The notes beneath the pieces were generated by a model, which had not been told where the DNA came from, did not search any database, and saw nothing but the letters and a program-made list of their open reading frames with translations. Position numbers and translations under genes: made by a program. A stretch of DNA of 64,000 nucleotides. Source: Roseiconus lacunae. GTDB lineage: Bacteria > Planctomycetota > Planctomycetia > Pirellulales > Pirellulaceae. Within the stretch, counting starts at the first letter, position 1, and each line of letters opens with the position of its first letter. Location: assembly GCF_008312935.1 (NCBI RefSeq), contig NZ_VSZO01000009.1, positions 248,001-312,000 of the forward strand, in the 5' to 3' direction. Positions 34,316-45,108 of this stretch are shown piece by piece.

Positions 34316-36234
34316 CTTCGCCGCTCGCGACGGCGTTCGGATTCCTTCAACAGGATCTTCCGCAACCGAATGCTTTCCGGTGTCACTTCGACCAGTTCGT
34401 CATCTTCGATGTATTCGAGTGCCATTTCGAGCGACATATCGCGCGGCGGCTTTAAAATTACATTTTCGTCGCTACCAGAGGCACGCATATTGGTCAGCTT
34501 TTTCTCGCGGCAAGGATTCACCGTGATGTCATTGTCACGAGCATTCTCGCCTACAATCATGCCTTCATAGACATCGATCCCGGCGGGCACGAAAAATTCG
34601 CCACGATCCTGCAACCCGAACAGGGCAAACGGCATCGTCTTCCCACTGACCATCGAAATCAACACACCGTTGGATCGACGGGGAACCTCGGCTTCTAGCG
34701 GACGGTAGCTATCGAAACGGTTGTGAATCACTGCGGTCCCACGAGTCGCATTAAGCAATCGCGTTCGCAACCCGATCAACCCCCGCGATGGAATGGTGAA
34801 ACGCAGCAAGCTGTACTCGCCACGCTGCTTCATTTCCTCGAGCGCGCCACGTCGCAGGCCGACCAACTCCATGACCGGCCCCATTGCCTCGGTCGGAACC
34901 TCAACCCGAAGTTGCTCAAACGGCTCATGAAGCTTGCCGTCGATTTCGCGGTTAATCACACGTGGCTTACCAATGCTCAGCTCGTATCCCTCGCGCCGCA
35001 TCGTTTCGATCAAGACCGCCAGGTGCAATACGCCGCGCCCCTTCACCGCGTAGGCCTCGGTACCCGGGATCATTTCGACCCGCAGGGCGACATTCCGCTC
35101 CAACTCCTTTTCCAACCGGCCCTTAATCTGACGCGTCGTCACGTACTTGCCTTCGCGTCCGGCCAGTGGTGACGAATTGACCGCGAACACCATTTCCAGC
35201 GTCGGCTCATCGACTTCCAACCGCGGGTAGGGATTATTCGCGTCGACCTTCGAAATCGTGTCACCGATCTCGACACCCTCAAGACCTTCGATCGCGACGA
35301 TGTCACCGGCAGTGGCCGTCTCGGTCTTCGTTCGCCCGAGCTTATCAAACACATACAAGCCAGCAACTTTGTGCTTGACCACGCCCTCTTTTTGGTGCAA
35401 ATCGATCGTTTGCCCCTCGGTGATCTCTCCCGCACCGATTCGGCCGATCGCGATTCGGCCAACATATTTGCTCCAGTCCAACGTCGTCGCCATCATCCGC
35501 AGGGAAGACTTGGTATCGACGACGGGCCCCGGAAGGTGATCGACCAATAGATCGAGTAGCGGCCGCATGTCTTCACTCGGCGTCTCCGGATCGTCGGTCG
35601 CAAACCCAGCTTTCGCACTCGCGAACACATAAGCGACCGAGTCGAGTTGATCTTCCCCACCGAGTTCGGCGAGTAATTCGAGGGCCTCATCGAGCGCCTC
35701 GGCAGACCGTGCGTCGGGCCGATCGATTTTGTTCACCACGATAATCGGTTTGACGCCCGCGTTGAGGGCCTTTTCCAGAACATAGCGCGTCTGCGGCATC
35801 GGGCCTTCGGCGGCATCGACCAACACCAAACAACCGTCAGCCATTCGCACCACTCGCTCGACCTCACCGCCAAAGTCGGCGTGACCAGGCGTGTCGATCA
35901 AGTTGATTTTGACGTCCCGATAACTGATCGCGATGTTCTTCGACAGAATCGTGATCCCACGCTCTCGCTCTAAGTCGTTGGAGTCCAAAATCTGCTCGCC
36001 TTTCAATTCCGTGTCACGGAACTGGCCGCTCTGTCGCAGCAAGCAGTCAACCATGGTCGTCTTGCCATGGTCGACGTGGGCGATAATGACGACATTCCGA
36101 ATATCGGCACGTCGTTCGGATGCGCCGTCTTGTTCGGAAACTGCAAGTGGTTCGGACTGAGACAAGGTAACAAAAACGTGTTGGTGAAGACTTTGCGCCA
36201 AAGTCGAAGAGAGTTTGGCTGGGCGGAACGACAC
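34312..36234 (-). CDS. typA: TypA/BipA ribosome-associated GTPase
   Basis: 640 residues if started at GTG 36234, about 30 more than usual; an internal TTG near 36165 would give the normal length. GTP motifs: AHVDHGKTT at 52-60, [29 protein letters not shown]. Domains II, III and V follow, and the TypA-specific C-terminal end has [29 protein letters not shown] and [26 protein letters not shown]. It binds the ribosome and aids large-subunit assembly under stress or cold. It is divergent from the nqr operon. The stop codon comes from repeat copy D. Confidence 0.95.
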   Translation of the reverse strand: MSFRPAKLSSTLAQSLHQHVFVTLSQSEPLAVSEQDGASERRADIRNVVIIAHVDHGKTTMVDCLLRQSGQFRDTELKGEQILDSNDLERERGITILSKNIAISYRDVKINLIDTPGHADFGGEVERVVRMADGCLVLVDAAEGPMPQTRYVLEKALNAGVKPIIVVNKIDRPDARSAEALDEALELLAELGGEDQLDSVAYVFASAKAGFATDDPETPSEDMRPLLDLLVDHLPGPVVDTKSSLRMMATTLDWSKYVGRIAIGRIGAGEITEGQTIDLHQKEGVVKHKVAGLYVFDKLGRTKTETATAGDIVAIEGLEGVEIGDTISKVDANNPYPRLEVDEPTLEMVFAVNSSPLAGREGKYVTTRQIKGRLEKELERNVALRVEMIPGTEAYAVKGRGVLHLAVLIETMRREGYELSIGKPRVINREIDGKLHEPFEQLRVEVPTEAMGPVMELVGLRRGALEEMKQRGEYSLLRFTIPSRGLIGLRTRLLNATRGTAVIHNRFDSYRPLEAEVPRRSNGVLISMVSGKTMPFALFGLQDRGEFFVPAGIDVYEGMIVGENARDNDITVNPCREKKLTNMRASGSDENVILKPPRDMSLEMALEYIEDDELVEVTPESIRLRKILLKESERRRERRS

Positions 36235-36609
36235 GTATCAGATCAATTGTGCCCCTAGGGATAAACGACGAGATCTTGCAAAACTTGATCTTGCGGAAGA
36301 TCGCATCGCTAACCCGCGGGCACCGGAAACTTACTTACCCTAAAAGCCAGGATTGATCGACGAGTGTCTGAACATCGAGCACCTGCCCTTTGCGGGTTCA
36401 CTAAAGAGTTGTAATATTCCGCACAGCAACCACGTGAAGAGTCCGAAACGCCTGCGATTCGTCGTCGCGGGCTTTGACTAGCACCAACTTTGTGAAATAA
36501 ATCACAAAGTCCTCCTGCATTTGTACAACGTTCGAGCGTGAATCCACCGGCTCTTCGGTGATTTGTTGTGTCGACGACGGATGCACACCCACCGCTTCTC
36601 CCTAGGCAT
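36235..36609. other. Divergent promoter region typA / nqrA
   Basis: 375 bases without a gene, containing the CRP/FNR-type palindrome listed separately. GATCTTGC occurs twice near 36272 and 36287. No clear -10/-35 pair was recognised. Confidence 0.6.
36487..36510. promoter_or_regulatory. CRP/FNR-family operator-like palindrome upstream of nqrA
   Basis: ACTTTGTGA (36487-36495), six central bases AATAAA, then TCACAAAGT (36502-36510): a perfect 9-bp inverted repeat. Its core fits TGTGA-N6-TCACA, the textbook CRP recognition sequence. It lies 100 bases upstream of the nqrA ATG and about 725 bases downstream (in its divergent direction) of nothing else but typA's start at 36234, 253 bases away. 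A CRP/FNR-type regulator probably controls the nqr operon; which one is unknown. Confidence 0.7.
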
Positions 36610-37959
36610 ATGATCACGATCAAAGAGGGACTGGATCTTCCGATTCTCGGCAATCCCGCCCAGCACATTGAAGTTGCCAAGCCTGTCAAACAGGTCGCAT
36701 TACTTGGCGACGATTACATCGGAATGAAGCCAACCATGTTGGTGTCGCCCGGTGACAAGGTCAAACTCGGTCAACCGTTGTTCACGGACAAGAAAACCGA
36801 GGGCGTGACCTACACGTCGCCGGCCGCCGGTACGGTCGCGGACGTCATCCGCGGAAAGAAACGAAAATTTGAAGCGATCATCATCGACGTTGATCCCTCG
36901 CCCGCCGAAAGTGACAGCGTCACCTTTGACGTCGGCGATTTGGACTCGATGAGCGGTGAAGCGTTGACGTCCCTGCTGACCGAAAGCGGTCTATGGACGG
37001 CACTGCGGACACGCCCGTTTGGAAAGATCCCCGCGCCCGGAACGACGCCGAGTTCGATCTTTGTCCAAGCGATCGACACCAACCCACTTGCGGCTTGCCC
37101 CGCAACGGCGATGGCGGACCGAAAGGACCAATTCATCGTCGGCCTTCGAGCCCTCACTAAGCTGACCGAAGGCACCGTACATGTTTGTAAAGCTCCGGGA
37201 TCCGAAATCCCCGGTGACGGGGTCAACGGCGTTCAAGTCACCGAGTTTGGCGGTCCACACCCCGCGGGGCTCGTGGGCACGCACATCCACGAACTCGACC
37301 CGGTCGGTCCGAACAAAATGGCTTGGTACCTCGGCTACCAAGACGTGATCGCAATCGGGGCGTTGATCACAACCGGCAAGCTGGACGTTCGCCGCGTGAT
37401 TTCGCTGGCGGGCCCGGTCATCGACAAACCGCGTTTGCTAGAAACCCGTCTCGGCGCTTCGGTGACCGAGTTGATCGACGGGGAGTATGACAGCGATGTT
37501 AAAGTTCGCCCGATCTCCGGTTCGGTGCTCAACGGGCACACCGCCATCGCCCCGCATCAGTTCCTGGGCCGATTCCACACGCAGATTTCCGTGCTTGCCG
37601 AAGGCGACGTGCGGGAATTCCTCGGCTGGCAAATGCCCGGGTTTGATAAGTACAGCACCACGCGAGTGTTCGCGTCGGCGATGTTGCCCGGGAAAAAATT
37701 TGCCTTCACGACCTCGACCGGCGGCAGCGAGCGTGCCATGGTCCCATTGGGGACGTACGAAAAGGTCATGCCACTGGACATCCTGCCGACGCAATTGCTG
37801 CGGGCGTTGATTGTCCGCGACACCGATCAAGCCCAACAGCTCGGCGCCCTCGAACTTGAAGAAGAAGACTTGGCGTTGTGCACGTTCGTTTGTCCCGGGA
37901 AGTATGAATACGGATCCCTGCTTCGCGAGAACCTGACAACGATCGAGCGTGAAGGCTAA
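36610..37959 (+). CDS. nqrA: Na+-translocating NADH:quinone reductase subunit A
   Basis: 449 residues from ATG 36610, whose [16 protein letters not shown] matches the normal NqrA N-terminus; a GTG 42 bases upstream is in frame but unnecessary. Soluble subunit with the lipoyl-like segment [14 protein letters not shown], then [31 protein letters not shown] at ~225-255 and the C-terminal [26 protein letters not shown], common to NqrA and related RnfC proteins. It contributes to quinone binding at the cytoplasmic face of the six-subunit pump. First gene of the operon. Confidence 0.95.
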   Translation: MITIKEGLDLPILGNPAQHIEVAKPVKQVALLGDDYIGMKPTMLVSPGDKVKLGQPLFTDKKTEGVTYTSPAAGTVADVIRGKKRKFEAIIIDVDPSPAESDSVTFDVGDLDSMSGEALTSLLTESGLWTALRTRPFGKIPAPGTTPSSIFVQAIDTNPLAACPATAMADRKDQFIVGLRALTKLTEGTVHVCKAPGSEIPGDGVNGVQVTEFGGPHPAGLVGTHIHELDPVGPNKMAWYLGYQDVIAIGALITTGKLDVRRVISLAGPVIDKPRLLETRLGASVTELIDGEYDSDVKVRPISGSVLNGHTAIAPHQFLGRFHTQISVLAEGDVREFLGWQMPGFDKYSTTRVFASAMLPGKKFAFTTSTGGSERAMVPLGTYEKVMPLDILPTQLLRALIVRDTDQAQQLGALELEEEDLALCTFVCPGKYEYGSLLRENLTTIEREG

Positions 37960-38077
37960 CCACGCAATCATTCCCCCGTTCAACGATTGGCGCCCGCCGC
38001 CATCGATTCCAGCATTTGATTTCGGCAATTCTGAATCGATCCAAATCACCCGAAATTTTTTGGACACTGAGTAACCA

Positions 38078-39376
38078 ATGAAAGCACTTCGCGATGCTCT
38101 GGACAAAGTCCATCCGCTCTTTGCCAAGGGCGGACCGCTGCAGATCGCGTATCCAATGTACGAGGCGCTCGACACGTTCTTGTACACACCGGGCGAAGTC
38201 GCGCATGGCAAAACGCACGTGCGCGACACGATCGATCTGAAGCGAATGATGATCACAGTGGTCATGGCACTCGTGCCAGCGACCTTATTCGGTATGTGGA
38301 ACGTCGGTTACCAAGCAAACTTGGCGATCCAACAAGCCGCCGAAGCCGGAGAGCTTTACCAAGGCGGACTTTACTACGACTTCCACCACTGGCTCGGCTT
38401 CGCCAACGATCCGAGCAACATCACGGATTGCTTCTTCTTGGGGGCGATCCACTTTCTTCCGATGTACATCGTTTGCATGTTCGTCGGGGGACACATCGAG
38501 TTGGTTTTCAGTGTTCTACGCGGGCACGAGATCAACGAAGGCTTTTTGGTAACCGGTCTGCTGTTTCCCCTGACGTTGCCCGCGTCGATTCCGCTGTGGC
38601 AAGTCGCCGTGGGGATCTCGTTCGGGGTGATCGTCGCTAAGGAAGTGTTCGGCGGCACGGGGCGGAACTTCTTGAACGTGGCATTGACCAGTCGTGCGTT
38701 CTTGTACTTTGCCTACGCCGGCCAAATCAGTGGTGACAAAGTCTGGACGGCGGTGGACGGTTTCAGCGGTGCGACGGCCCTCGGCCAAATGGCCGCGGCT
38801 ACGCCCGACCCGAGTGGCGAAACGAACGCCGCGATCGCGTCGTTGCAAAGTGTTCCCTATGCCCTCGGCCAAGCCGACCCGGTCACCTGGACCGAGCCGA
38901 TCACCCTGACCAGCGCGTTTCTTGGGACCATTCAAGGCTGCGTCGGCGAAACCAGCACGCTGATGTGCTTCATCGGTGCGGCGATCCTGATCGGAACCGG
39001 CATCGGCTCGTGGAAAATCATGGCCGGCGTCCTCGGCGGCGTGACCGCAACGGCACTGTTCCTTAATGGCGTCAGTGGCCACACCAACCCGATGATGGAC
39101 GTTCCGTTTTACTGGCACTTTGCCGTCGGCGGTCTGGCCTTTGGACTGGTCTTTATGGCGACTGACCCTGTCAGCGCCTCGATGACTGAAACTGGAAAAT
39201 GGATCTATGGCGGTTTGATCGGGTTCATGACGGTGCTGATCCGCTGCATCAACCCGGCGTTCCCCGAAGGTATCATGCTGGCGATTCTGTTCGGCAACGT
39301 CTTCGCCCCACTGATCGATTACTTCGTTGTCTCCATGAATGTTCGCCGGAGGATGGCTCGTTATGCCGCAACGTGA
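38078..39376 (+). CDS. nqrB: Na+-translocating NADH:quinone reductase subunit B
   Basis: 432 residues from ATG 38078, 118 bases after nqrA. About ten membrane helices. The FMN-attachment motif [12 protein letters not shown] puts the covalent flavin on Thr233, matching the Dxx[ST]GAT site that ApbE modifies. It carries riboflavin/FMN and the main sodium path in the complex. Pairing with nqrC is tight: the nqrC ATG lies 14 bases inside this gene's 3' end. Confidence 0.96.
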   Translation: MKALRDALDKVHPLFAKGGPLQIAYPMYEALDTFLYTPGEVAHGKTHVRDTIDLKRMMITVVMALVPATLFGMWNVGYQANLAIQQAAEAGELYQGGLYYDFHHWLGFANDPSNITDCFFLGAIHFLPMYIVCMFVGGHIELVFSVLRGHEINEGFLVTGLLFPLTLPASIPLWQVAVGISFGVIVAKEVFGGTGRNFLNVALTSRAFLYFAYAGQISGDKVWTAVDGFSGATALGQMAAATPDPSGETNAAIASLQSVPYALGQADPVTWTEPITLTSAFLGTIQGCVGETSTLMCFIGAAILIGTGIGSWKIMAGVLGGVTATALFLNGVSGHTNPMMDVPFYWHFAVGGLAFGLVFMATDPVSASMTETGKWIYGGLIGFMTVLIRCINPAFPEGIMLAILFGNVFAPLIDYFVVSMNVRRRMARYAAT

Positions 39377-40181
39377 TTCAATGCTCGGAACCCTGCTGAC
39401 CGCAACGATCTTGTGTGTGGTCTGCTCCGCCGTCGTCAGCGTCGCCGCTGTCGGCCTGCGTGACCGGCAGGAACAGAATAAAGTCCTCGACCGCCAAAAG
39501 AACATTTTGGACGCGACCGGTTTGGCTCGCGGCGAATATGGTCTGCCGGCGGCCGAGCTGTCAAAAGAACAGATCGAAGAGTTGACCGGCTGGATTAGCG
39601 AAAAGCTGGTGGACTTGGAAACCGGTGAGTACGTCACCGACATGGATCCGGCCGACTACGATCCGCGTGAAGCCGCCGAGAAACCGGACAGCAGCATCGC
39701 GATCACCGACGTCGTCTACGATCCCGGTGTCGATCGCCGCGAAAAGATTGCCAAGGTCTACGTGGTAAAAAAGCCCGGTTCCGAAGGTGACTTTCAGCAG
39801 ATCGTATTGCCGGTTTATGGCAAAGGATTGTGGTCGACCCTGTACGGCTACTTGGCGTTGCGAAGTGACTTGCAGACGATCCAGGGTCTGACATTCTACC
39901 AACACGCCGAAACGCCGGGTCTTGGCGGTGAAGTCGACAATCCGGCATGGAAAGCCCAGTGGGAAGGCCAACAACTTTACGACGACGAAGGCCAGCCAGC
40001 CGCGATCGTCGCAAAGGGCCCCGCCCCGTCGGGAAGCGTCTATGCCGTCGACGGCCTATCGGGTGCAACGATTACCAGCCGAGGCGTGACGAACCTGCTT
40101 CGCTATTGGGCGAGTGAGAATGGCTATGGCCCATTCATCTCGCAACTCAAAGACAAACAATCCGACCAGTCGGGATCTTAA
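39363..40181 (+). CDS. nqrC: Na+-translocating NADH:quinone reductase subunit C
   Basis: 272 residues from ATG 39363, overlapping nqrB by 14 bases; a start further upstream is not needed. N-terminal membrane helix ~8-30, then a periplasmic domain. The FMN-binding motif [12 protein letters not shown] places the phosphoester-linked FMN on Thr236. The segment [29 protein letters not shown] at ~161-189 is characteristic of the NqrC/RnfG family. It takes part in electron transfer across the membrane. Needs ApbE for flavinylation; that gene is six genes on in the operon. Confidence 0.96.
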   Translation: MPQRDSMLGTLLTATILCVVCSAVVSVAAVGLRDRQEQNKVLDRQKNILDATGLARGEYGLPAAELSKEQIEELTGWISEKLVDLETGEYVTDMDPADYDPREAAEKPDSSIAITDVVYDPGVDRREKIAKVYVVKKPGSEGDFQQIVLPVYGKGLWSTLYGYLALRSDLQTIQGLTFYQHAETPGLGGEVDNPAWKAQWEGQQLYDDEGQPAAIVAKGPAPSGSVYAVDGLSGATITSRGVTNLLRYWASENGYGPFISQLKDKQSDQSGS

Positions 40182-40184
40182 GAC

Positions 40185-40811
40185 ATGGCAGAACCACAAG
40201 CGAAAAAGGTCGTGCTCGATCCGTTGATCGACAACAATCCGATCGCCCTACAGATCCTCGGGATTTGTAGTGCCTTGGCGGTCACGACCAAGTTAGAAAC
40301 CTCAATCGTGATGGCGATCGCCGTGATCCTGGTCACGGCATTCAGCAACTTGGCTGTCAGTGCCATCCGATCATTCATCCCCAGCAGCATCCGGATTATC
40401 GTCCAGATGACCGTGATCGCGTCGCTGGTAATCGTCGTCGACCAAGTCCTCAAGGCGTTCTTGTTCGACATCAGCAAACAGCTTAGCGTCTTCGTCGGTT
40501 TGATCATCACCAACTGTATTGTGATGGGACGTGCCGAAGGCTTCGCGATGAAAAACAAACCGGGCGTCAGTTTCCTCGACGGTGTCGGCAATGGCCTAGG
40601 TTACGGCTTGGTCTTGCTGTTCGTCGCGGTCTTCCGTGAATTGTTCGGCAGCGGCACGCTGTTCGGCTACGAAATCCTGGCACTCGATCGTAACGGTGGT
40701 TGGTACAACCCCAACAACCTGATGCTCTTGCCGCCGAGCGCGTTTTTCTTGATCGGACTTTTGATCTGGATCATCCGCGCGTACAAACCCGAACAAATCG
40801 AAGAGGCGTAA
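40185..40811 (+). CDS. nqrD: Na+-translocating NADH:quinone reductase subunit D
   Basis: 208 residues from ATG 40185, 3 bases after nqrC. Six membrane helices. The two cysteines that NqrD shares with NqrE to hold the intramembrane iron centre are present: Cys28 in [12 protein letters not shown] and the Cys in [16 protein letters not shown] at ~113. Ends with the conserved [21 protein letters not shown]. Homologous to RnfE; the surrounding gene order makes it Nqr. Confidence 0.96.
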   Translation: MAEPQAKKVVLDPLIDNNPIALQILGICSALAVTTKLETSIVMAIAVILVTAFSNLAVSAIRSFIPSSIRIIVQMTVIASLVIVVDQVLKAFLFDISKQLSVFVGLIITNCIVMGRAEGFAMKNKPGVSFLDGVGNGLGYGLVLLFVAVFRELFGSGTLFGYEILALDRNGGWYNPNNLMLLPPSAFFLIGLLIWIIRAYKPEQIEEA

Positions 40812-40823
40812 GGGAACGAAATC

Positions 40824-41471
40824 ATGGAAAATGTGATCGAAACACACCTCAGCATTTTGCTGAAAGCCATCTTCGTCGAAAACTTGGCACTCGCATTCTT
40901 TCTCGGAATGTGCACGTTCTTGGCAATCAGCAAGAACGTCAAGACAGCCATCGGCCTCGGCATCGCCGTGATCGTGATCGAAGCGATCACCGTCCCGGCG
41001 AACCAGTTGATCTACTCGTTGCTGCTCAAGAAAGGCGCGCTGACTTGGCTGAACGGATTCGTGTCGACGGAAACGATTGACTTTGCCACCGTCGATCTGA
41101 GCTTTCTGGGATTCATTAGCTTCATCGGCGTGATCGCGGCGATGGTCCAAATCCTGGAAATGTTCTTGGACAAGTTCGTCCCATCGCTTTACAACACGCT
41201 GGGAATCTTTTTGCCGCTTATCACGGTGAACTGTGCGATCTTAGGTGCGTCACTGTTCATGCAGGAACGCAGCTACACCTTTGCCCAATCGTGCACTTAT
41301 GGTGTCGGCTGCGGGATCGGCTGGGCCCTCGCGATCGCGGCACTGGCCGGTATCCGAGAAAAAATGAAATATAGCGATGTTCCACCCCCGCTTCGCGGTT
41401 TGGGCATCACATTTATCACGGTTGGGTTAATGGCGCTTGCGTTTATGTCCTTCAGCGGAATCCAGTTGTAA
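40824..41471 (+). CDS. nqrE: Na+-translocating NADH:quinone reductase subunit E
   Basis: 215 residues from ATG 40824, with AAGGGA upstream. Six membrane helices in inverted topology relative to NqrD. Family cysteines at Cys26 ([12 protein letters not shown]) and in [21 protein letters not shown] near 121 complete the iron site with NqrD. The C-terminal helix ends [12 protein letters not shown] as in other NqrE proteins. NqrM, fused to ApbE at the operon end, is the likely factor delivering this iron. Confidence 0.96.
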   Translation: MENVIETHLSILLKAIFVENLALAFFLGMCTFLAISKNVKTAIGLGIAVIVIEAITVPANQLIYSLLLKKGALTWLNGFVSTETIDFATVDLSFLGFISFIGVIAAMVQILEMFLDKFVPSLYNTLGIFLPLITVNCAILGASLFMQERSYTFAQSCTYGVGCGIGWALAIAALAGIREKMKYSDVPPPLRGLGITFITVGLMALAFMSFSGIQL

Positions 41472-41527
41472 TCCGCCGCCAGCCCCTCCTTGAATTCCTA
41501 AATATTTAATCAGTCAAAGAGACGAAA

Positions 41528-42748
41528 ATGGCCACCATCTTTCTTGGCGTCCTGATGTTCACCGCGGTGGTGGTGGCACTCGTGGTCGTCATTTTGCTCG
41601 CCAAAAAGCAACTTGTTGCTTCCGGCCCGGTCAAAATTCTGATCAACGATCAGAAAGAGATCGAAGTACCAGCCGGCGGTAAACTTCTCGGCGCACTCGC
41701 CGACGCTGGGATCTTTGTTTCCAGTGCCTGCGGTGGCGGTGGAACCTGTGCGCAGTGCCGCGTGAAAGTCACCGAAGGCGGTGGTGAGATCTTGGCAACT
41801 GAAAAAGATCACATCAACAAGAAGGAAGCTGCCGAGGGTGATCGTCTTTCGTGTCAGGTCGCCGTCAAGCAAGACATGCTTGTCGAAGTCCCGGCCGAAG
41901 CGTTCGAAACCAAGAAGTGGGAATGCACCGTTCGCAGCAACGATAACGTCGCGACCTTCATTAAAGAGTTCGTCCTCGAACTGCCAGAAGGCGAAGACGT
42001 TAACTTTAAGGCCGGTGGTTACATTCAGATCGAATGCCCTCCTCACGTCGTCAACTACAAAGATTTTGAGGTCCAAGAGGAATACCACGAGGACTGGGAT
42101 AAGTACGACATTTGGCGGTTTGTTTCGAAGGTCGATGAGCCAGTCATTCGCGCTTATTCGATGGCAAACTATCCGGGCGAAAAAGGCATCATCATGCTAA
42201 ACGTCCGGATCGCCACCCCGCCGCCTCGGAATCCCGAGTTGCCGCCCGGTAAAATGAGTAGCTACATCTTCGGGCTTAAACCCGGTGACAAGGCGACCAT
42301 CAGCGGTCCGTACGGTGAGTTCTTTATCAAAGACACCGATGCTGAAATGGTATACATCGGTGGTGGTGCGGGGATGGCTCCTTTGCGAAGCCATATCTTC
42401 GAACTGTTCAAACGCCGTAAGACGAACCGTAAAGTCAGCTACTGGTACGGTGGTCGAAGTCTTCGTGAATTGTTCTACATCGATCACTTCCGTGAAATCG
42501 AAGAAGAGTTCCCGAACTTCAAGTTCAATATCGCGTTGTCCGATCCGTTGCCAGAAGACAACTGGGACGGATACCAAGGGTTCATCCACCAAGTACTACT
42601 GGAAAACTACCTGAGCAAGCACCCGGCTCCGGAAGACATCGAGTACTACATCTGCGGCCCCCCGATGATGAACGCCGCCGTCTTTAAGATGTTGGACGAC
42701 TTGGGTGTCGAGCCGGAAAACATCATGTACGATGACTTCGGCGGATAG
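41528..42748 (+). CDS. nqrF: Na+-translocating NADH:quinone reductase subunit F
   Basis: 406 residues from ATG 41528. N-terminal membrane helix ~4-25; [2Fe-2S] ferredoxin domain with Cys68, Cys74, Cys77 and Cys109 ([10 protein letters not shown] ... SCQ); FAD domain with RAYSMAN near 218; NADH domain with [14 protein letters not shown] near 278 and [13 protein letters not shown] near 376. This is the entry subunit that oxidises NADH. The length and cysteine spacing match known NqrF proteins closely. Confidence 0.97.
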   Translation: MATIFLGVLMFTAVVVALVVVILLAKKQLVASGPVKILINDQKEIEVPAGGKLLGALADAGIFVSSACGGGGTCAQCRVKVTEGGGEILATEKDHINKKEAAEGDRLSCQVAVKQDMLVEVPAEAFETKKWECTVRSNDNVATFIKEFVLELPEGEDVNFKAGGYIQIECPPHVVNYKDFEVQEEYHEDWDKYDIWRFVSKVDEPVIRAYSMANYPGEKGIIMLNVRIATPPPRNPELPPGKMSSYIFGLKPGDKATISGPYGEFFIKDTDAEMVYIGGGAGMAPLRSHIFELFKRRKTNRKVSYWYGGRSLRELFYIDHFREIEEEFPNFKFNIALSDPLPEDNWDGYQGFIHQVLLENYLSKHPAPEDIEYYICGPPMMNAAVFKMLDDLGVEPENIMYDDFGG

Positions 42749-42784
42749 GAACCGCAAGTTTCCCCACCACACGATAACTGTCAC

Positions 42785-44143
42785 ATGACAATCCATCACG
42801 CGCGGCGAAGCTTTGCACTCGCCGCGTTTTTTTACATCGCGGCGTTCTTACTCACCGCACTCGATTCTGGAGCGACGGTGTCGGCGCAATCAAACGCTGA
42901 CCTCCGCCAGTTCAATGGATCGACCATGGGTACGAGCTACATGGTCAAGGTCGTCGGCGCCGACGATGTCGACGACAATACCTTGAAAATTTCGATCGAC
43001 GCGGAGCTACGGCAAGTCAACGACGAGATGTCGACCTACTTGGAATCGTCCGAGATCACGCGATTTAACGAGTCCTCGAGCACCGATTGGTTCTCGGTAA
43101 GCGCCCCCTTCGCCGAAGTCGTCGACTTTGCCCAGCAAGTTTCGCGGAAAACGGATGGTGCCTTTGATGTCACTGTCGGCCCACTCGTGAACGCATGGAG
43201 TTTCGGCCCAACCGAACGTACCAACACGGTCCCCGGTGATGGCGAAATAGAGAAGCTTCGGCAAATCGTCGGCTTCGACAAACTTGATGTCCGTCTGGAT
43301 CCACCGGCACTACGAAAGTCGGTCCCCGAATTACGCGTCGACCTCTCCTCGATTGCCAAAGGTCATGGTGTCGACCGTGTGATCGAACGCCTGCAGATGC
43401 TTGGCGTCGAAGCTGCCTTCGTTGAAATCGGGGGCGAAGTTCGGACGATGGGAAAGAAGCCGGATGGCGCTTGGCGGGTTGGAATCCAACTCCCCGATGC
43501 GACCCGCGATACCGTGATGATTGCTCATGCGATGAACGTCGACGACAAAGCGGGAAATGCGATGGCAACATCAGGTGACTATCGCAATTTCTTTACCGCC
43601 GAAGGCAAACGCTACTCACATACGATCGACCCACGCACGGCAAAGCCGATCGAGCACAACCTCGCCTCGATCACCGTCGTCGCGCCGACTTGCATGGCAG
43701 CCGACGCTTGGGCGACGGCACTCAGCGTGGTTGGAACGAAAGTCGCCGTGACACTGGCGAACGAGCATCAACTGAATGTCTTGCTTGCCGAACGCCAGGA
43801 CGACACGTTCGCGATCCAGGGAACTGGCAATCTCGCTGGCTACGCCGAAGACGGTGAAGCGACGGACCAATCAGCCACCTCAACTTCATCATCGAAAAAG
43901 GAAAAAAGCTTGCTCCAAGACGTACTTCCGATCGCGATCCTGTCGTTCGGGGTCTTTTCGATCCTTTTGTTTGCGATGGCTTTGGGCGTGATTTTTGGCC
44001 GAAAACAGATCAGCGGATCTTGTGGCGGTTTGAATAATCAAACAAATTCCGATGGCAGTACGAGCTGTTCGCTGTGCAGCAACCCATCGGATGCCTGCCG
44101 CGAACTGCGTGAAAAGATGGCCACAAACGAGAACGCTACCTGA
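42785..44143 (+). CDS. apbE: ApbE flavin transferase fused to a C-terminal NqrM domain
   Basis: 452 residues from ATG 42785. A signal sequence ~1-34 is followed by a full ApbE domain ~38-345: NGSTMGTSYMVKVVG, GAFDVTVGPLVNAWSFGP, VDLSSIAKGHGVDRV, GGEVRTMG, and the metal/flavin site SHTIDPRTAKPIEHNLASITVVAPTCMAADAWATAL. ApbE attaches FMN to Thr of NqrB and NqrC. After a Ser/Thr linker (~355-370), residues ~375-452 are an NqrM domain: one membrane helix, AMALGVIFGRKQISGSCGGL, and four cysteines (413, 428, 431, 438) spaced as in NqrM, the small protein needed to mature the Nqr iron centre. The two are normally separate genes; here one protein would supply both maturation steps for the operon. Confidence 0.93.
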   Translation: MTIHHARRSFALAAFFYIAAFLLTALDSGATVSAQSNADLRQFNGSTMGTSYMVKVVGADDVDDNTLKISIDAELRQVNDEMSTYLESSEITRFNESSSTDWFSVSAPFAEVVDFAQQVSRKTDGAFDVTVGPLVNAWSFGPTERTNTVPGDGEIEKLRQIVGFDKLDVRLDPPALRKSVPELRVDLSSIAKGHGVDRVIERLQMLGVEAAFVEIGGEVRTMGKKPDGAWRVGIQLPDATRDTVMIAHAMNVDDKAGNAMATSGDYRNFFTAEGKRYSHTIDPRTAKPIEHNLASITVVAPTCMAADAWATALSVVGTKVAVTLANEHQLNVLLAERQDDTFAIQGTGNLAGYAEDGEATDQSATSTSSSKKEKSLLQDVLPIAILSFGVFSILLFAMALGVIFGRKQISGSCGGLNNQTNSDGSTSCSLCSNPSDACRELREKMATNENAT

Positions 44144-44243
44144 TGCTCAATAAATAATTTTCGCTAGCACAGGTTTTCTTTTTGAGATTCCATCGGTGGG
44201 CGTGGTCTAACATGACAAGCGCCAAGCAACACCGGGTTGATTC

Positions 44244-44870
44244 ATGGAATCCGCATTCGAAAAACCGATCGATACCCATCGCGGGCTGGGGCGTGAACAC
44301 GCCGGGACCTACGCGATGGGAAGCAAACTGAGTGAACGCGAGTTTGCACAGTGCGTCGATGCGTGTATGCCTCGATTGGTTGCGACGGCTCGTCGTCTCG
44401 CCGGCGACGAAGATCTGGCCGCCGATGCCCTGCAAAATGCACTGCTGAAAGCGTCCAAATCGTGGCGTCGTTTTGAAGGTCGCGCCTCGTTGGAAACATG
44501 GCTCATTCGGATTCTGATTCACTGCGTCCGCGATTCAATCGGTGACGCGATCATCCGCCGCGAGCGTTTGATGCAGGAAACGCTCGAATCAAACGATTCA
44601 CTAGCCAGTGCAACCGACCCTGGTCGTGGCCCAACCGAGCAGGCGTGTGACGCCGAAACAGATGCGATGATTCGCAAAGCGGTGATGAATCTGCCACACC
44701 GTCAACGCGAAGTGTTCTCGTTGGTCATTTGGCAAGGGATGAGTCATGACCAAGTCGTCGAGATCTTGGGGATACGTTCCCAGACTGTCTACGCCAACCT
44801 ACACGCGGCGAGGCAACGATTGAAAGCCGAGTTGAAACGTCATCTCGATGGAGGACGCGATCCCGACTGA
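44244..44870 (+). CDS. ECF-type RNA polymerase sigma factor
   Basis: 208 residues from ATG 44244. Region 2 is at ~45-110, with the acidic motif present (AGDEDLAADALQNALLKASKSWRRF), so it differs from the kinase-paired factor at 11628. Region 4 is at ~145-195 (LPHRQREVFSLVIWQGMSHDQVVEILGIRSQTVYANLHAARQRL). A ~25-residue N-terminal extension precedes region 2. It begins 100 bases after apbE-nqrM. The next gene encodes a single-pass membrane protein that could be its regulator. Confidence 0.9.
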   Translation: MESAFEKPIDTHRGLGREHAGTYAMGSKLSEREFAQCVDACMPRLVATARRLAGDEDLAADALQNALLKASKSWRRFEGRASLETWLIRILIHCVRDSIGDAIIRRERLMQETLESNDSLASATDPGRGPTEQACDAETDAMIRKAVMNLPHRQREVFSLVIWQGMSHDQVVEILGIRSQTVYANLHAARQRLKAELKRHLDGGRDPD

Positions 44871-45108
44871 GATCTGATGCGGCAACGGAAACCGCCACGG
44901 CGTTCGGCAATGAAACAATCCGAAACTCTTGGCGGCTTGTTGATTTAATCAGCCGCAATCGCGATAGCGTGCGGTTCTTCAGCGCCAATCTTGGCTAGTT
45001 CCCGTCGGCTGATTGTTGAGTCGCTCAATTCGATTAGGTCAACAAACCGTCGGCAAGTTCCGCTACTTAAATCTGCGAAGCGACCTCGTTGGGAGCAAAT
45101 AGAACGCG

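Noticed and set aside
37438-38265. 275-residue antisense frame over nqrA and the start of nqrB
   Set aside because: Shadow of nqrA; composition is not protein-like and it crosses the nqrA-nqrB gap.
38516-39643. 375-residue antisense frame across nqrB/nqrC
   Set aside because: nqrB and nqrC are unmistakable on the plus strand; the antisense frame is His/Arg/Asp-rich shadow sequence.
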